Assembly: GCA_903879715.1 (NCBI GenBank)
Contig: CAIRMR010000097.1
Coordinates: 1-64,000, forward strand
DNA from: an uncultured Bacteroidales bacterium
GTDB taxonomy: Bacteria; Bacteroidota; Bacteroidia; Bacteroidales; UBA4417
DNA length: 64,000 bases
Direction of reading: 5' to 3'
Below the pieces are notes generated by a model. It was not told the origin of the DNA. It saw nothing but the letters and a program-made list of their open reading frames with translations, and made no database searches. Numbering within the stretch: the stretch's first letter is position 1; each line of letters starts with the position of its first letter. A program made the position numbers and the translations under genes. This document shows, one piece after another, positions 42,908 through 52,545 of this stretch.

Positions 42908-45652
42908 TTATTGTTTTATAATTTTTATAGCATTCGTTTTTTCGCTTGCATAGGTTTTCAGAATGTAAATACCATCGGGGAGATGCTTAATATTTAATAT
43001 TTCTTTTCCAAATAAATTATTTTTCTCCATCATAACCCTGCCGCTAATATCAAATATTTTCATTGATGAATTTGGCGGCGAAATTAAAGTAAAGTCTCCT
43101 TCAACCGGATTTGGATAGATGAAACAATTAAGATCTTTGTACCCAACGACATTTTCAGGTATGCCATAAGCTGTATCAACAGGGCTAACTACTGATATGC
43201 TATTTGACGGATCGGAATTCCCGAATTTATTAAATGCCCTAACCCTGTATGTGTATTGTGTGTTATAAAGTTCAACCTTATCAGCTAAAGTTAATATGTT
43301 AACTCCTACGAAGGCATGTTCTTTCCAAATGCTGTCATTCGTTTTCCGCTCTATTACGAAACCGTCTGAGTTATTACTTTGGTTTATCCAGGTTAATTTC
43401 ATTATCAATCCTTCGATTGAAACTGATAATTTTAATGGACAATATGGAACTATATTCCGGGTATAGCTGGCCTCTTCAATAGTTGTGCTATATAATTTCA
43501 CTTCATCAATAATGCCTCCAAAAGCAGAAGTGCCATCATTTTTAGCCCCAATCACAAGTTTTACAAAATTTTGAATTGAACCTTCACCATTTAGTACCGT
43601 ATTGGCAGAATCAATATATAAACTATAAATATTGTTATCTCTGCGAAGTGCTATAAAATGCCAGGTTCCATCGTTAACAGGTTTATTGCTTACCAGATCG
43701 GAGTTTAATCCGGCTTCAGATCCGTTGAGATAAATATTGCCTTTGGTATTAATTCCGATTTTCAATCCGGAAATTTCTGTTTTGGCAATATCTGCAATAA
43801 TTCCTGGTTTTGTAGTTGATGTTTTAATAAAGCATGAAAAACTAAAATTACCTGAAATACTATCTGATAAATTACCTGTCGAAATAAAATCATCAATTCC
43901 ATCAAATTGTAAGGCTTTTGATTTAAATCCATTCACAAATACAGGTGTTCCAGAATTGTGTATCGATCCGTAATTATTATAACTCATTACATCGGGCATC
44001 AAATTATTTTGAGTGTTTTCCATTTCCCAAAACAAGATATGGCTCATATCGGTAAGCGCTTCCTTAATCCCATAATACGCTGGTTTCGGCTCAAATGCAG
44101 TAGTATATGGCAATGGATTTTGACCAATTCTAAAGCTATAATTATCATTAAAACCCCATGTTTGAAATTGACTTGCTCCACCTTTTATTGCTGCCGAAAC
44201 CAGCCTGTAGTACATCATTTTCTGCAAATTGGCTTTATCATCCGACCAGCTTTTATCTACATCTCCAATATCAACTTCAGGGATATAAACATCATAACCC
44301 AGGCGTTTGTATCTCTTTATGTTGTTGGTGTATGCATCCCAATCGTAAATATTCTGCAGATCGAGGTGAGTTTGAAAAGCTATCACATCAACAGGTGCGC
44401 CAACTTTTTTAAGGTGTACTGCCAACTGATAAAAAGCTGCGTATTTGCCGTCACCCGGGAATTCGAAACCTGACTCACGAAGTTCAAGTTTTTTGCTGGT
44501 AAATTTACGGGCATATTCAAACGATCTGCGAATGTAAACAGGATGTTTGGGATTGACGAACATATTGCCTGTTAGTCCAGACAAGTCTGTCTCGTAGCCA
44601 ATTTTTTGCAGTTTACATGCATTCAAATGATCGGGATTACTTTCGGGCCAATAACCGCCTTTTCCATCCCAGCTGATAGATTCGTTCACTATATTCCAAA
44701 TATCAACCAGGGAATCGTTTCCTTTATATTTGATAATGTCTTCAATCCAGGTTTTCATTAAATACTCAAGGGTATCGGCCGGGAAATCATTGTTCCTGTA
44801 CCATACAGGAAAATATTGGTCCCATGCAAGAAGCGTATGGGCTGTAACGTTCATTTTATGCCTTTTCATCTCTGCCACTTCAAAATTAAAATTGTCGAGA
44901 TGAAAAGTATTGCGCAAACTTTCATCCCAACGCCCACCAGGATAACACTGCACAGTAGCAGCATTGCAATCGGTTAATACCTGGGATTTCGCCTTTGAAT
45001 TAGTAAAATAATTAATACTTCCGTCGGTTACTACTCCACCAATCAACATAGTTGATTTAATGTCTTTAAGACCTTTCCCGATTTTTACACTGCTGGTGTC
45101 GGCATTTGGCCCCATTAATTGCACATCGTCGATGAGATAATCAGAAAAAGCTGTACCCGCCTTCTCAGCTTCGAAATAAAGATTGGCACTCTTTAAGTTA
45201 CCGGTCCAGGAAATTGTTAAACTATCGTTATAAAACACATATAAACCACTTATAGGATTTGCAGTCCATGAACAAAATTTATAAGAATTTACCCCATCTA
45301 TGTTTAAAACAATTGTCGCCCTGTAATTTATTGAAGGATAAAGAATTTTTACCCAGGCACTTAGTGTGTATTTCCCGCCATTTACAAGTTTGCTTGTTAT
45401 ATCCTGAACTACTGCACCCCATGAATTATTTCTGTTGCTCACTAATACGGAAAGGATTCCGGAGTGTGCTTCAACTGAGGTGGAAAGGGAAGCTCCCCAT
45501 ACTGTCCAACCTATAGTACCTTCTTCGAAGTCACCATTTCTCAGTAAATTGGTTTGCGAATAACCTGAACTGATGGCAAACATAAGTAAGGTAATTGTAT
45601 ATAATTTTATTTTAGCAGCCCTGATAATCGATTTCTGCTGTGCAGTTCTCAT
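42908..45652 (-). CDS. Secreted multidomain GH10 endo-beta-1,4-xylanase
   Basis: A 914-residue enzyme: signal peptide (cleavage after SGYSQ), a CBM4/9-like module (about 33-180, LLRNGDFEEGTIGW), then a GH10 barrel (about 190-560). Acid/base Glu324 lies in WNIVNESISW and nucleophile Glu459 in YIPEVDIGD. HTLLAWDQYFPVWY is the GH10 motif near the start of the barrel, and the last strand has QFQTWGFNDNYSF. A LamG/concanavalin-like module (about 590-740), a fibronectin-III-like domain (to about 825) and a T9SS tail (YPNPVEGDF, ending AIKIIKQ) follow. It should cut xylan-type backbones outside the cell. The gene stands alone between two related blocks of REP-like repeats, with no SusC/SusD genes. 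Confidence 0.92.
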   Translation of the reverse strand: MRTAQQKSIIRAAKIKLYTITLLMFAISSGYSQTNLLRNGDFEEGTIGWTVWGASLSTSVEAHSGILSVLVSNRNNSWGAVVQDITSKLVNGGKYTLSAWVKILYPSINYRATIVLNIDGVNSYKFCSWTANPISGLYVFYNDSLTISWTGNLKSANLYFEAEKAGTAFSDYLIDDVQLMGPNADTSSVKIGKGLKDIKSTMLIGGVVTDGSINYFTNSKAKSQVLTDCNAATVQCYPGGRWDESLRNTFHLDNFNFEVAEMKRHKMNVTAHTLLAWDQYFPVWYRNNDFPADTLEYLMKTWIEDIIKYKGNDSLVDIWNIVNESISWDGKGGYWPESNPDHLNACKLQKIGYETDLSGLTGNMFVNPKHPVYIRRSFEYARKFTSKKLELRESGFEFPGDGKYAAFYQLAVHLKKVGAPVDVIAFQTHLDLQNIYDWDAYTNNIKRYKRLGYDVYIPEVDIGDVDKSWSDDKANLQKMMYYRLVSAAIKGGASQFQTWGFNDNYSFRIGQNPLPYTTAFEPKPAYYGIKEALTDMSHILFWEMENTQNNLMPDVMSYNNYGSIHNSGTPVFVNGFKSKALQFDGIDDFISTGNLSDSISGNFSFSCFIKTSTTKPGIIADIAKTEISGLKIGINTKGNIYLNGSEAGLNSDLVSNKPVNDGTWHFIALRRDNNIYSLYIDSANTVLNGEGSIQNFVKLVIGAKNDGTSAFGGIIDEVKLYSTTIEEASYTRNIVPYCPLKLSVSIEGLIMKLTWINQSNNSDGFVIERKTNDSIWKEHAFVGVNILTLADKVELYNTQYTYRVRAFNKFGNSDPSNSISVVSPVDTAYGIPENVVGYKDLNCFIYPNPVEGDFTLISPPNSSMKIFDISGRVMMEKNNLFGKEILNIKHLPDGIYILKTYASEKTNAIKIIKQ

Positions 45653-45889
45653 TTTGTTTCTATGGCTATGTAAACCCTTATTAGAAAAGATATGTATTTA
45701 TGTGCTTTGGCTGTAGCTCCTGCTCCCGTCTGTTTCCCGAAACTGGATGATACATTTCGATTGACTTTCCTTACCACATACTCTATAATTCTACTTAAAT
45801 CAATTATTCCTTTTCTATGTACCTGGAAGCAGAACTAAATTAGTATTCCCATCTCAATAAATTACAATTCATTTGACAGATTTAGCGAT
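45653..45889. other. Upstream region of the GH10 gene
   Basis: Probable promoter region of the xylanase gene. No clear -7 box or operator was found. Confidence 0.4.
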
Positions 45890-46610
45890 GCAAGATAATG
45901 AAAAGAATTATTCAAAGGTTTAATGTTACCGGCACGCGTCGGGAGACGCGCGCCAAAGAAGCCTATCGAGGGTGTTACAAACGCGCGCCAGCCTAGGGGT
46001 TTAGTTGTTTTCATCGCTATTTTGCTGATTAATTGTTTTACTGATTAAATAGAATCACACGATTATTTATAAGCATTGATTTATTTTTATTTCGACTGCA
46101 GGAAGAGTCAGGGGCAGGAAACAGCAATTGTTCGAATCGCATACTAGTAGCTTCTGAACTTTCAATCCGGTGGTTGAGTTCTTTTAAATTTTTCTGTTGT
46201 AGCTCGTTATACAAACAGTTAGTTAATACAAATATAACCGAGAATGCAATTCTTTACAATATATCAGGTAAATAAGTTCATATATAGCCAAATGACACTT
46301 TTATTAGTAATAAAAATATACATATTATATTCCAATAACCAGTATGGGACCTGCCATATCATTAAGTTTATAAGCAGGAAATCGAAAAAAAAGTTCAGGA
46401 AATTGATAAACTGCCACCGGGTTTCGCGGGAAGAATTAGACCTTTTTCGCGTGCGTCTTTATTTCGGACGACTGTGAGCACAATTTGTTTAATTTGATTT
46501 TAATACCTGGCTTTTCGCGCATGCGTCAAAAAAATAAGATGCGCGCGAACCAGAGATAAATTTATCAATTTTTCCAGCGCGCGTCTGAAAATAAGATGCG
46601 CGCGAACGGG
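45890..46610. repeat. Block of REP-like repeats, right of the GH10 gene
   Basis: The stretch 45890-45960 (ATGCAAGATAA, then the CGCGTC-GGGA-GACGCG hairpin at 45935-45950) matches 42067-42132, and 46440-46500 (GTGCGTCTTTATTTCGGACG, then GAGCACAATTTGTTTAAT) matches 42573-42640. Two further hairpins with GATGCGCGCGAAC lie at 46516-46550 and 46576-46606. The related pieces keep their order and roughly their spacing on both sides of the xylanase gene. Confidence 0.6.
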
Positions 46611-47050
46611 GACAATCCACAATTACTACTACTTTTCAGCCGCGCAGACTTTCGCATTCAACCCCTACAAATTACCCTTTACTAAGTTGCATTTTTATAT
46701 TCACTTTTTATCACCCTGAGCAGCCTGCACTGAGATTGCTAAAATGAAGGGTGCTGATAACTTATAATTTATAAGAGTGTAAATCAGCGTTACATCATAT
46801 ATAATTTTTGGTAAATCCTGAAATAACTTGCTAAAACTTTGGTAATTGATTAAATTTACACTGATCTTAATCAATAGATCAAAAACATTGTGATAAACGA
46901 ATTATCAGTTGCCGCAGTTTAATTTTACCACAGCAGTACAAAGTTATACGACAGGCTATGACATGATATTAGCAGGCCTTGCTCTTGGATTCTAAATTTT
47001 GTTGTTTTTAAATGCTTGTGCGAATTTTAAGAATTTTTTAATCCATGGTC
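46611..47050. other. Intergenic region
   Basis: AT-rich DNA before the next gene. Nothing recognised. Confidence 0.4.
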
Positions 47051-47053
47051 TTT

Positions 47054-48511
47054 ATGAAAACAATTTATACGCTTGCCCTGGTATTCCTGGTATTTTACGG
47101 CGCTGTCGCTCAACAGGCCGAAGTGGTAGTATTTAAGCATGAACTGCGATGGACCGATGAAACCAGGTTCCCAAACTACCTGAAAGTACCCGCAATACGC
47201 GATTCAGTTTTCAGCGAAACAAAGCAGGAACTGATGAATTACCTTGAAGTGAATGACGTTAAATTACCCGGACAAATTGCCTATAAAATTACCAGCGGAT
47301 TCGGAAAGCTGAAAGTTGAAATGCCGCCAAACAATAATGGGAATGCGTCCACAATCGGAATTTTCTCTTTTATTACCAGGGCAACCAGCGGATATGCCAT
47401 GTTCTGGAATTTCACGGTTATTATTCAGCAGAACAATAAAACCATATTACAAAAGGAAGTATGCCATGAACTTGAATATTTTAATGTTTCAGGTTATACG
47501 GAAGCAAAACGATGGATGTCGGCCGAAAAATTCCAGGAAATATACAACAGGATGCTCCATGAAGCCCTAGGTGTGATTCCAACCACGGACGAAAAGATAG
47601 TCCTTGGCAAAAAGGAAGAAGAGGAAGAAGAAGCGCGCAGGCTTTTGTACCAGGAAGCACAGGAAAAAGAATCGCGTTCGTTGTTGACAGAACCCGAACG
47701 AAATATGCTTAAATTAAACGGAGCGTGGACCTCAGCCGGTAATTTTGCCGCAATTCTCTTATCGCCGGCTGACACCGTTTTTTCCTTTCATTTTAAAGAA
47801 GGCTGGACCTGGGAATTAGCAAAACCTTCGTTCGGATCTGTGCTTTCTTCGTTATTTACCGAAGTTACAGGGTTTGGGATTGAATATGATCAGAAAGTGC
47901 TGTACCAGAAAAAAGGAACTATGATATTTGAAGATGGGCAAAAGTTCGCCATTAAACTAAAATGGATTGAAATAGCGACAAGAACATCTTTAAATGATGA
48001 TGTTCTGTCATCCAGGATAATGGCGCCATTGGTAGCTGAAGTGTACGACGAAAAAGAACAGGTTGGGTATTTTTTGTATACACGTTTGCAGGAATCGCGA
48101 TCGGCGGTCGGGATAAAGGATTCTGTCGGCAATTCTGGCGGGAATCCGGATATAAACAATATAGGTTATGATCTGGTACACCATATCGAAGGTTCATTAT
48201 TAGGGAAACCCATTTTTGCCGAATATAATGAGGGCAGGGGGATTATAAAGATAAAGTCGGGTGATGAAATACTGGGTGTGATGGTAGTTGTAAACTGTAA
48301 CCCGGTTAACCGTTCGGCCGGGAATGTTTCGCTTTCGAAAAACAAACGAATTATGACTTCTTCGGGTCAGAATGTCGTTAAGCCTTCATTGGAAAATGAG
48401 AAATATGTTGAATGGTACCCGGTTTATTTTTCAGCTAATGCTACTAATGAAGCGCGGGAAATCTGCGTTGAGACTTTGGTTTGTTTATTTTTTGGGATTG
48501 GGAATATGTAA
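47054..48511 (+). CDS. Secreted protein of unknown function
   Basis: A 485-residue protein. I prefer the ATG at 47054 to the one at 47045 because it begins the signal peptide directly (KTIYTLALVFLVFYGAVAQ). Residues 20-165 are a mixed alpha/beta region with no family I recognise. A charged, acidic helix (KEEEEEEARRLLYQEAQEKE, about 190) links it to a beta-rich C-terminal half (215-485) that contains GTMIFEDGQKFAIKLKW and GSLLGKPIFAEYNEGRGIIKI. There is no T9SS tail and no lipobox, so a periplasmic location is likely. It is convergent with the MORN gene. Confidence 0.75.
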   Translation: MKTIYTLALVFLVFYGAVAQQAEVVVFKHELRWTDETRFPNYLKVPAIRDSVFSETKQELMNYLEVNDVKLPGQIAYKITSGFGKLKVEMPPNNNGNASTIGIFSFITRATSGYAMFWNFTVIIQQNNKTILQKEVCHELEYFNVSGYTEAKRWMSAEKFQEIYNRMLHEALGVIPTTDEKIVLGKKEEEEEEARRLLYQEAQEKESRSLLTEPERNMLKLNGAWTSAGNFAAILLSPADTVFSFHFKEGWTWELAKPSFGSVLSSLFTEVTGFGIEYDQKVLYQKKGTMIFEDGQKFAIKLKWIEIATRTSLNDDVLSSRIMAPLVAEVYDEKEQVGYFLYTRLQESRSAVGIKDSVGNSGGNPDINNIGYDLVHHIEGSLLGKPIFAEYNEGRGIIKIKSGDEILGVMVVVNCNPVNRSAGNVSLSKNKRIMTSSGQNVVKPSLENEKYVEWYPVYFSANATNEAREICVETLVCLFFGIGNM

Positions 48512-48682
48512 AGCCAGAAATACTAAAATCTTCATTTTGAGGGAAAATACGAAAAGGGAGAAATAATGAGCTTCCTTGCTGCAAGCTGATGAGGTATCAT
48601 AAAAAGGATTTCTTTTCAATTTAGCCCTAAGGGGCGAGGTATAAAACCTGGGAGATCCCTCGTCTTCGCTCGGGATTAGTTC

Positions 48683-48725
48683 GACTAAATAATTTCAGTT
48701 CACTATCGTTCCTGAAATTATAGTC
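48683..48725. terminator. Hairpin between convergent genes
   Basis: GACTA-AA-TAATTTCAG (48683-48698) pairs with CTGAAATTA-TAGTC (48712-48725), 14 pairs with a 2-base bulge. It lies 9 bases from the stop of the MORN gene and 170 from the other stop. T-runs are weak; it may terminate the leftward transcript. Confidence 0.55.
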
Positions 48726-48733
48726 TCACTGAC

Positions 48734-49432
48734 TTAATTATTCGAAATAAAAACCTCGATTTTACCTGGTTTATAAATCGTAAATGCGAGATTGCATTGC
48801 CTTACTCCTCCTGTAATCGGGATTGTGAAATGCAAGTCGCAGTTTACAGGGAAATTATAATTCTGAATAATTATTTTCTTGTTTTGCTCAATTTTATATC
48901 CTGAAGATAAGGTAACTTCCAGGTCGCGGGGGACGTACTTTTTATTTACTTTTTCAAATGAAATTTCAATGAAGTTCTGGTCACCTTTCACATTCTTTAT
49001 CGTATAGTTTTCGATGGCAGTGAGCTTGGTAATCCTGTATTCTTCGTCAGGTTCTGAAATTCCGGCATAATCTCCGTCTTTCCAATAGCCTTTGATAACC
49101 GTAGCTTTGCCGTTAACCAGGCTTTTAAATTCTCCTTTGCCATTTTTAAGCCCGTTTTTCCAGTAACCGGAAAACATGTTGCCGTTTTTATATTTATAAA
49201 CACCTTTGCCTTCGGGTATACCGTTCAGAAAAGCGCCGGTATATGAATCTTCTCCGGTGGCAGTGCCTTTACCATTGGCCAGCCCGTCCTTGCAATCGCC
49301 TTTGTACGAACCGGAAATTTCTTTTAATAACACTTTGCATTCAGCGTCGGCTTGCTGGGAATATGAATAAGGGATAAAGGAAATCAGAAGCAGAACTAAC
49401 AACCGGATTTGTTTCGAAATAGCGAATTTCAT
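48734..49432 (-). CDS. Secreted MORN-repeat protein
   Basis: A 232-residue protein with a signal peptide (cleavage after YSYSQ). About four MORN repeats occupy residues 40-125 (GDCKDGLANGKGTATG, YTGAFLNGIPEGKGVYKYKN, FSGYWKNGLKNGKGEFKS and a final GYWKDGDYAG). The remaining 100 residues are beta-rich with no recognised family. MORN proteins form elongated beta-meander surfaces; the partner is unknown. Confidence 0.88.
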   Translation of the reverse strand: MKFAISKQIRLLVLLLISFIPYSYSQQADAECKVLLKEISGSYKGDCKDGLANGKGTATGEDSYTGAFLNGIPEGKGVYKYKNGNMFSGYWKNGLKNGKGEFKSLVNGKATVIKGYWKDGDYAGISEPDEEYRITKLTAIENYTIKNVKGDQNFIEISFEKVNKKYVPRDLEVTLSSGYKIEQNKKIIIQNYNFPVNCDLHFTIPITGGVRQCNLAFTIYKPGKIEVFISNN

Positions 49433-49504
49433 AATTGGATATTTATTAATAGGGGATTCAAATGTACGTCAAACCATGATCTGTAAAAAAAAATAATTTC
49501 TCAA

Positions 49505-49760
49505 AGAAATATATTCCGTCCCTTCTACGGGACTATGATCTGTGTTTTTTATTAATTTCTACCAATATTTCGTCCTTACAGGACGATTCTTCAGACTATT
49601 TGAATAAGCAAAACGAAAATTTGCGTCAAAGAATTTTCCTTGTTTGAACCTGGTCGCGGAGTTTATTTGAGCAAGCAAATGGCATGTTGGTAGAATTAGA
49701 AAGCCGATAAAAACCGTCAAATCCCGTAGAGATGATTTGTATTCCTTTAATGGAATACCT
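49505..49760. repeat. Hairpin-rich dispersed repeat
   Basis: About 255 bases between MORN and ydeI-like genes. It contains three perfect small hairpins: GTCCC/GGGAC (49518-49533), CGTCCT/AGGACG (49571-49585) and GTATTCC/GGAATAC (49739-49758). A longer inverted pair joins TTTCTACCAATAT (about 49556-49568) to TGTTGGTAGAATT (49685-49697). Stretches of this kind, with TTAATTTCTACCAATATTTCG, recur between genes in Bacteroidota. No coding capacity. Confidence 0.55.
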
Positions 49761-49769
49761 GATCTGAAT

Positions 49770-50372
49770 TTACATATGGAATTTCTCTTCTCTTCCCAGC
49801 ATCTCAAGAATCTCTTTCATTCGCTTCTCCCTGGTTTCAGGCCTTTTAGCGGTTTGGATCCGCCAGGCGATGGCGTACTTATTGTCTTTATTCAGGGATT
49901 CATAAAAGGCAAATGCTTTTTCATTTTTTAAAAGTACTTCCTGGAAATCAGAAGGCAAGCTCATCGTTCCCTGCCCGTCGTAGGCAACTTCCCAGCGACC
50001 ATCGGCTTTTGCTGCTTCTGCTTCCCTGATGCCGGCGGGTTTCATTCGCCCTTCATTTGTGAGCCGGGCAATATGCTCGATATTCCGTTTTGACCAGATA
50101 CTCCGTGGTCTTCGGGGTGTAAACCGCTGCATATACGAAAGCTCATCGATAGATTTCAATTGGCCATCGATCCAGCCATAACACAGGGCAACATCCAATG
50201 CTTCAGCATAGTTGACAGAGGCAATGCCTGAACTCTTTTTGAACATCTGCAGCCAGATACCCTTCGAAATTGCGTGGTTTAGCTCAAGCCATTGTTCCCA
50301 TATTTGTTGAGAAGCAAAAGGAATGATTGGTAAATCCGGTTTATCAGAAATGTTGTTATTACTTGCGGCCAT
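49770..50372 (-). CDS. YdeI/OmpD-associated family protein
   Basis: A 200-residue cytoplasmic protein of the YdeI/OmpD-associated family. Typical features are the early W-x-x-WL segment (QQIWEQWLELNHA), GIWLQMFKKSSG, the core motif ALCYGWIDGQLKS, then RFTPRRPRSIWSKRN and the C-terminal Bacteriocin-protection-like helices (FYESLNKDNKYAIAWRIQTA, KRPETREKRMKEIL). Length fits the family. The molecular role of the family is poorly known. Nine bases separate it from the small membrane protein upstream, so the two are co-transcribed. Confidence 0.9.
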   Translation of the reverse strand: MAASNNNISDKPDLPIIPFASQQIWEQWLELNHAISKGIWLQMFKKSSGIASVNYAEALDVALCYGWIDGQLKSIDELSYMQRFTPRRPRSIWSKRNIEHIARLTNEGRMKPAGIREAEAAKADGRWEVAYDGQGTMSLPSDFQEVLLKNEKAFAFYESLNKDNKYAIAWRIQTAKRPETREKRMKEILEMLGREEKFHM

Positions 50373-50381
50373 TGATCTGGA

Positions 50382-50690
50382 TTAAAATTCCCGGGCTTGA
50401 CTTATTGTATTTTCACTGGTTTCAGAATCCTTAACTGGTAAAGGAACTGTTTTCTTTTTGAACCAGTTCTTTGGGTTTAAATAGGATTTGTATTTGGTGA
50501 GAAGTTCTTTCCCAAGCAATATACTACCAACCCAGAAAGTTATTTCACCCAGTATAACGGCTATTGTGCTGAAAGTAATTTTCGTTTTTCCTGCAACATC
50601 CAAAAACGGAACCGCAAGCAAAGAAGTAAATAGTAAGGTGGAAAGGATAATTAAAAATATTCCTGTTTTGAATTTCCAGTTTTTCTGCAT
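50382..50690 (-). CDS. Small two-helix membrane protein
   Basis: A 102-residue protein from the ATG at 50690 (an upstream TTG at 50789 is less likely). It has two transmembrane helices (about 9-28, GIFLIILSTLLFTSLLAVPF, and 38-60) and a basic, Lys-rich tail (PKNWFKKKTVP). It resembles the family named transporter-suffix-domain proteins; I assign no function. It precedes the ydeI-like gene by 9 bases. Confidence 0.75.
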   Translation of the reverse strand: MQKNWKFKTGIFLIILSTLLFTSLLAVPFLDVAGKTKITFSTIAVILGEITFWVGSILLGKELLTKYKSYLNPKNWFKKKTVPLPVKDSETSENTISQAREF

Positions 50691-50767
50691 TTTGAACCTT
50701 TTATAAATAAACCAATGCAAGAGAATATTGTTTGCTACCTGAATAATAGGATGGAAAATTAAATTCC

Positions 50768-50866
50768 AAATTTCAAAATCACAATTCAAAAATCACAATT
50801 CACAATTCAAAAATCTTTTCTCCTTGTCACCCTTCGCCCCATCGCCCCATCGCCTTGTCACCCCCA
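50768..50866. repeat. Short imperfect tandem repeats
   Basis: 50768-50815 has repeated AAAATCACAATTC-like units. 50820-50866 has repeated CGCCCCATCGCC and CCTTGTCACC units. Both look like degenerate low-complexity intergenic DNA. Confidence 0.55.
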
Positions 50867-50881
50867 ATACCTAATAAAACC

Positions 50882-52063
50882 CTATCTCTCCCAAATCCAC
50901 GTCAACCTATGCCAAATCCCCTCCAGCGGTCCATGCGTATGCGATTTCATCCACCAGCGGCAAAAAGTAATTTGAAGGAGAAAAAGAGTAATTCCAATAA
51001 GCAGGCTCATGGTTGCTCCTGTGTACTTATACATCCCCAACCCAAATCCATAATAAATAAAGGAACCAACGATAGATTGCATCACATAATTAGTGAGGCT
51101 CATCCTGCCAAATACTTCCAGTTTGGTTAGAACGCGATGAACTGCATTTTTCTGAAACATCAATACAAAGGCAGAAACCCAAACAAACATAAACGCAAAA
51201 TTTGCCAGGCTGGTTATGATTATAATCAGTTCACCGGCAGTAGCTTCCCCGGGAATTAAGGTTGGAACGATCATTTTAGCAGCAAACAGCACCGCAAAAA
51301 TGGAAACAGCAAAAACCAATATTTTTTTCCAGAAATTTTTGCTTGCCTCAGAAGGAGCGAACAGATTATTCCGGCCAAGCAGCATACCCAGCATAAAAAT
51401 AGCCGGTGTCTGAAGGATTCTTCCGTTTTCGTAATTCCATAAAATAACCGCGGTTTTTCCGTTGATAAGATTCCCTTTAACAATTTCCAGGAACGAGCTT
51501 CCTGTAATATATCCTTCCATTTTTCCAAAATAAGTCCATGATACAGGATCTGTTGCCACAAACGAAGGATCATTCGCAATCTGCGCCAGCTTAATCCATT
51601 CAAGTGGCTGCAGCAGAAGTATAATGGCTGTTATCAGAACTGTTTTATCGTTCCATTTACAAACCACTACCAACGACACACCCAAAACCGCGTAAAACAA
51701 AAGTATATCGCCCTGGTAGAACATGGAGTTTATTACTCCGAATATGAACAGAAGAAATGATCTCCAGAGAAATCGTCCCCTGAAATCTTTTCCTTTCTTT
51801 GCCTGGTTCGAAAACATGATGTAGAAAGTAAAGCCAAAGAGCAGGGCAAAAATAGCGTAGGTTTTCCCTGAAAACAGGAAAAACAGCGTATCCCAGATTC
51901 CTTTATCCAGAACTTTCATCCAGCCTGGTAAATATTCTGGTGAATAATAGAAATCGAAATGCTCGAGATTGTGCAGCAACATAATTGCCATTATTGCAAA
52001 ACCGCGAAGGGCATCAACAACTTCCAGCCGTGGCAATTTGGATAAGGGTAGGGTAGTGGTCAT
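50882..52063 (-). CDS. DUF418-family multi-spanning membrane protein
   Basis: A 393-residue integral membrane protein with about 9-10 helices. The N-terminus has RLEVVDALRGFAIMAIMLLHNLEHF, which is the acyltransferase-3/DUF418 entry motif, and the C-terminal half has the DUF418 core, EVFGRMSLTNYVMQSIVGSFIYYGFGLG and GPLEGIWHRLTW. DUF418 proteins (YeiB type) are related to membrane acyltransferases; no substrate is known. It stands alone, with a low-complexity region downstream. Confidence 0.93.
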   Translation of the reverse strand: MTTTLPLSKLPRLEVVDALRGFAIMAIMLLHNLEHFDFYYSPEYLPGWMKVLDKGIWDTLFFLFSGKTYAIFALLFGFTFYIMFSNQAKKGKDFRGRFLWRSFLLFIFGVINSMFYQGDILLFYAVLGVSLVVVCKWNDKTVLITAIILLLQPLEWIKLAQIANDPSFVATDPVSWTYFGKMEGYITGSSFLEIVKGNLINGKTAVILWNYENGRILQTPAIFMLGMLLGRNNLFAPSEASKNFWKKILVFAVSIFAVLFAAKMIVPTLIPGEATAGELIIIITSLANFAFMFVWVSAFVLMFQKNAVHRVLTKLEVFGRMSLTNYVMQSIVGSFIYYGFGLGMYKYTGATMSLLIGITLFLLQITFCRWWMKSHTHGPLEGIWHRLTWIWER

Positions 52064-52175
52064 AAACAGGATTTGGCGTGCAAGTTACGGAAATAATGTT
52101 TTTCCGTATGGCAGAAAATCTATTGAGTGCCTAGTTTTGTTGGGTCAGAGACTGATTTAGTGCTCTAAATTCTGA

Positions 52176-52497
52176 TTATTCGAATTTTGGGTTTTCACTC
52201 TGTCTCTCGAGTAAAATTGTATTTCGACATTTGTTAACCAACCTGGCAACTTTTTCTTTAAAGCCAATAATCCTTAAACCAAATTTCTCGTGAAGTTTAA
52301 GCGTGGCAATATTTTCCGGGAATATACTTGAATTTAATGTCCAGATGCCATGCTCTTCTGAGGCTGTTATCACTATTTCCATAAGTTGGGAACCAATTCC
52401 TTGCGAAATAAAATGAATGTTGCGTTTCGGGTATAAATTCCATTTTTAAGATTTCAAGAACCTTTGTGCAGTCTTGTGCAGTCATTGGTCTGATCTT
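52176..52497 (-). pseudogene. GNAT-family acetyltransferase, truncated and frameshifted
   Basis: The start (IRPMTAQDCTKVLEI, about 52497-52453) matches the N-terminus of phosphinothricin-acetyltransferase-like GNAT enzymes. The 3' part, in another frame, reads ISQGIGSQLMEIVITASEEH, then IFPENIATLKLHEKFGLRII, the conserved acetyl-CoA-binding and C-terminal GNAT motifs. The expected 80 or so residues between them are missing. A deletion plus a frameshift near 52390-52410 has destroyed the gene. Confidence 0.8.
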
Positions 52498-52545
52498 ATT
52501 TTTTTGTTTATGCCAGGCAAATAGTGATTTTGGTTGTATCCAATT

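Noticed and set aside
46120-46150. tRNA-like TTCGAATC motif
   Set aside because: No acceptor, D or anticodon arms can be folded around it.
50820-50866. Functional microsatellite or phase-variation tract
   Set aside because: Units are imperfect and lie in noncoding DNA between genes, with no reading frame or promoter affected.
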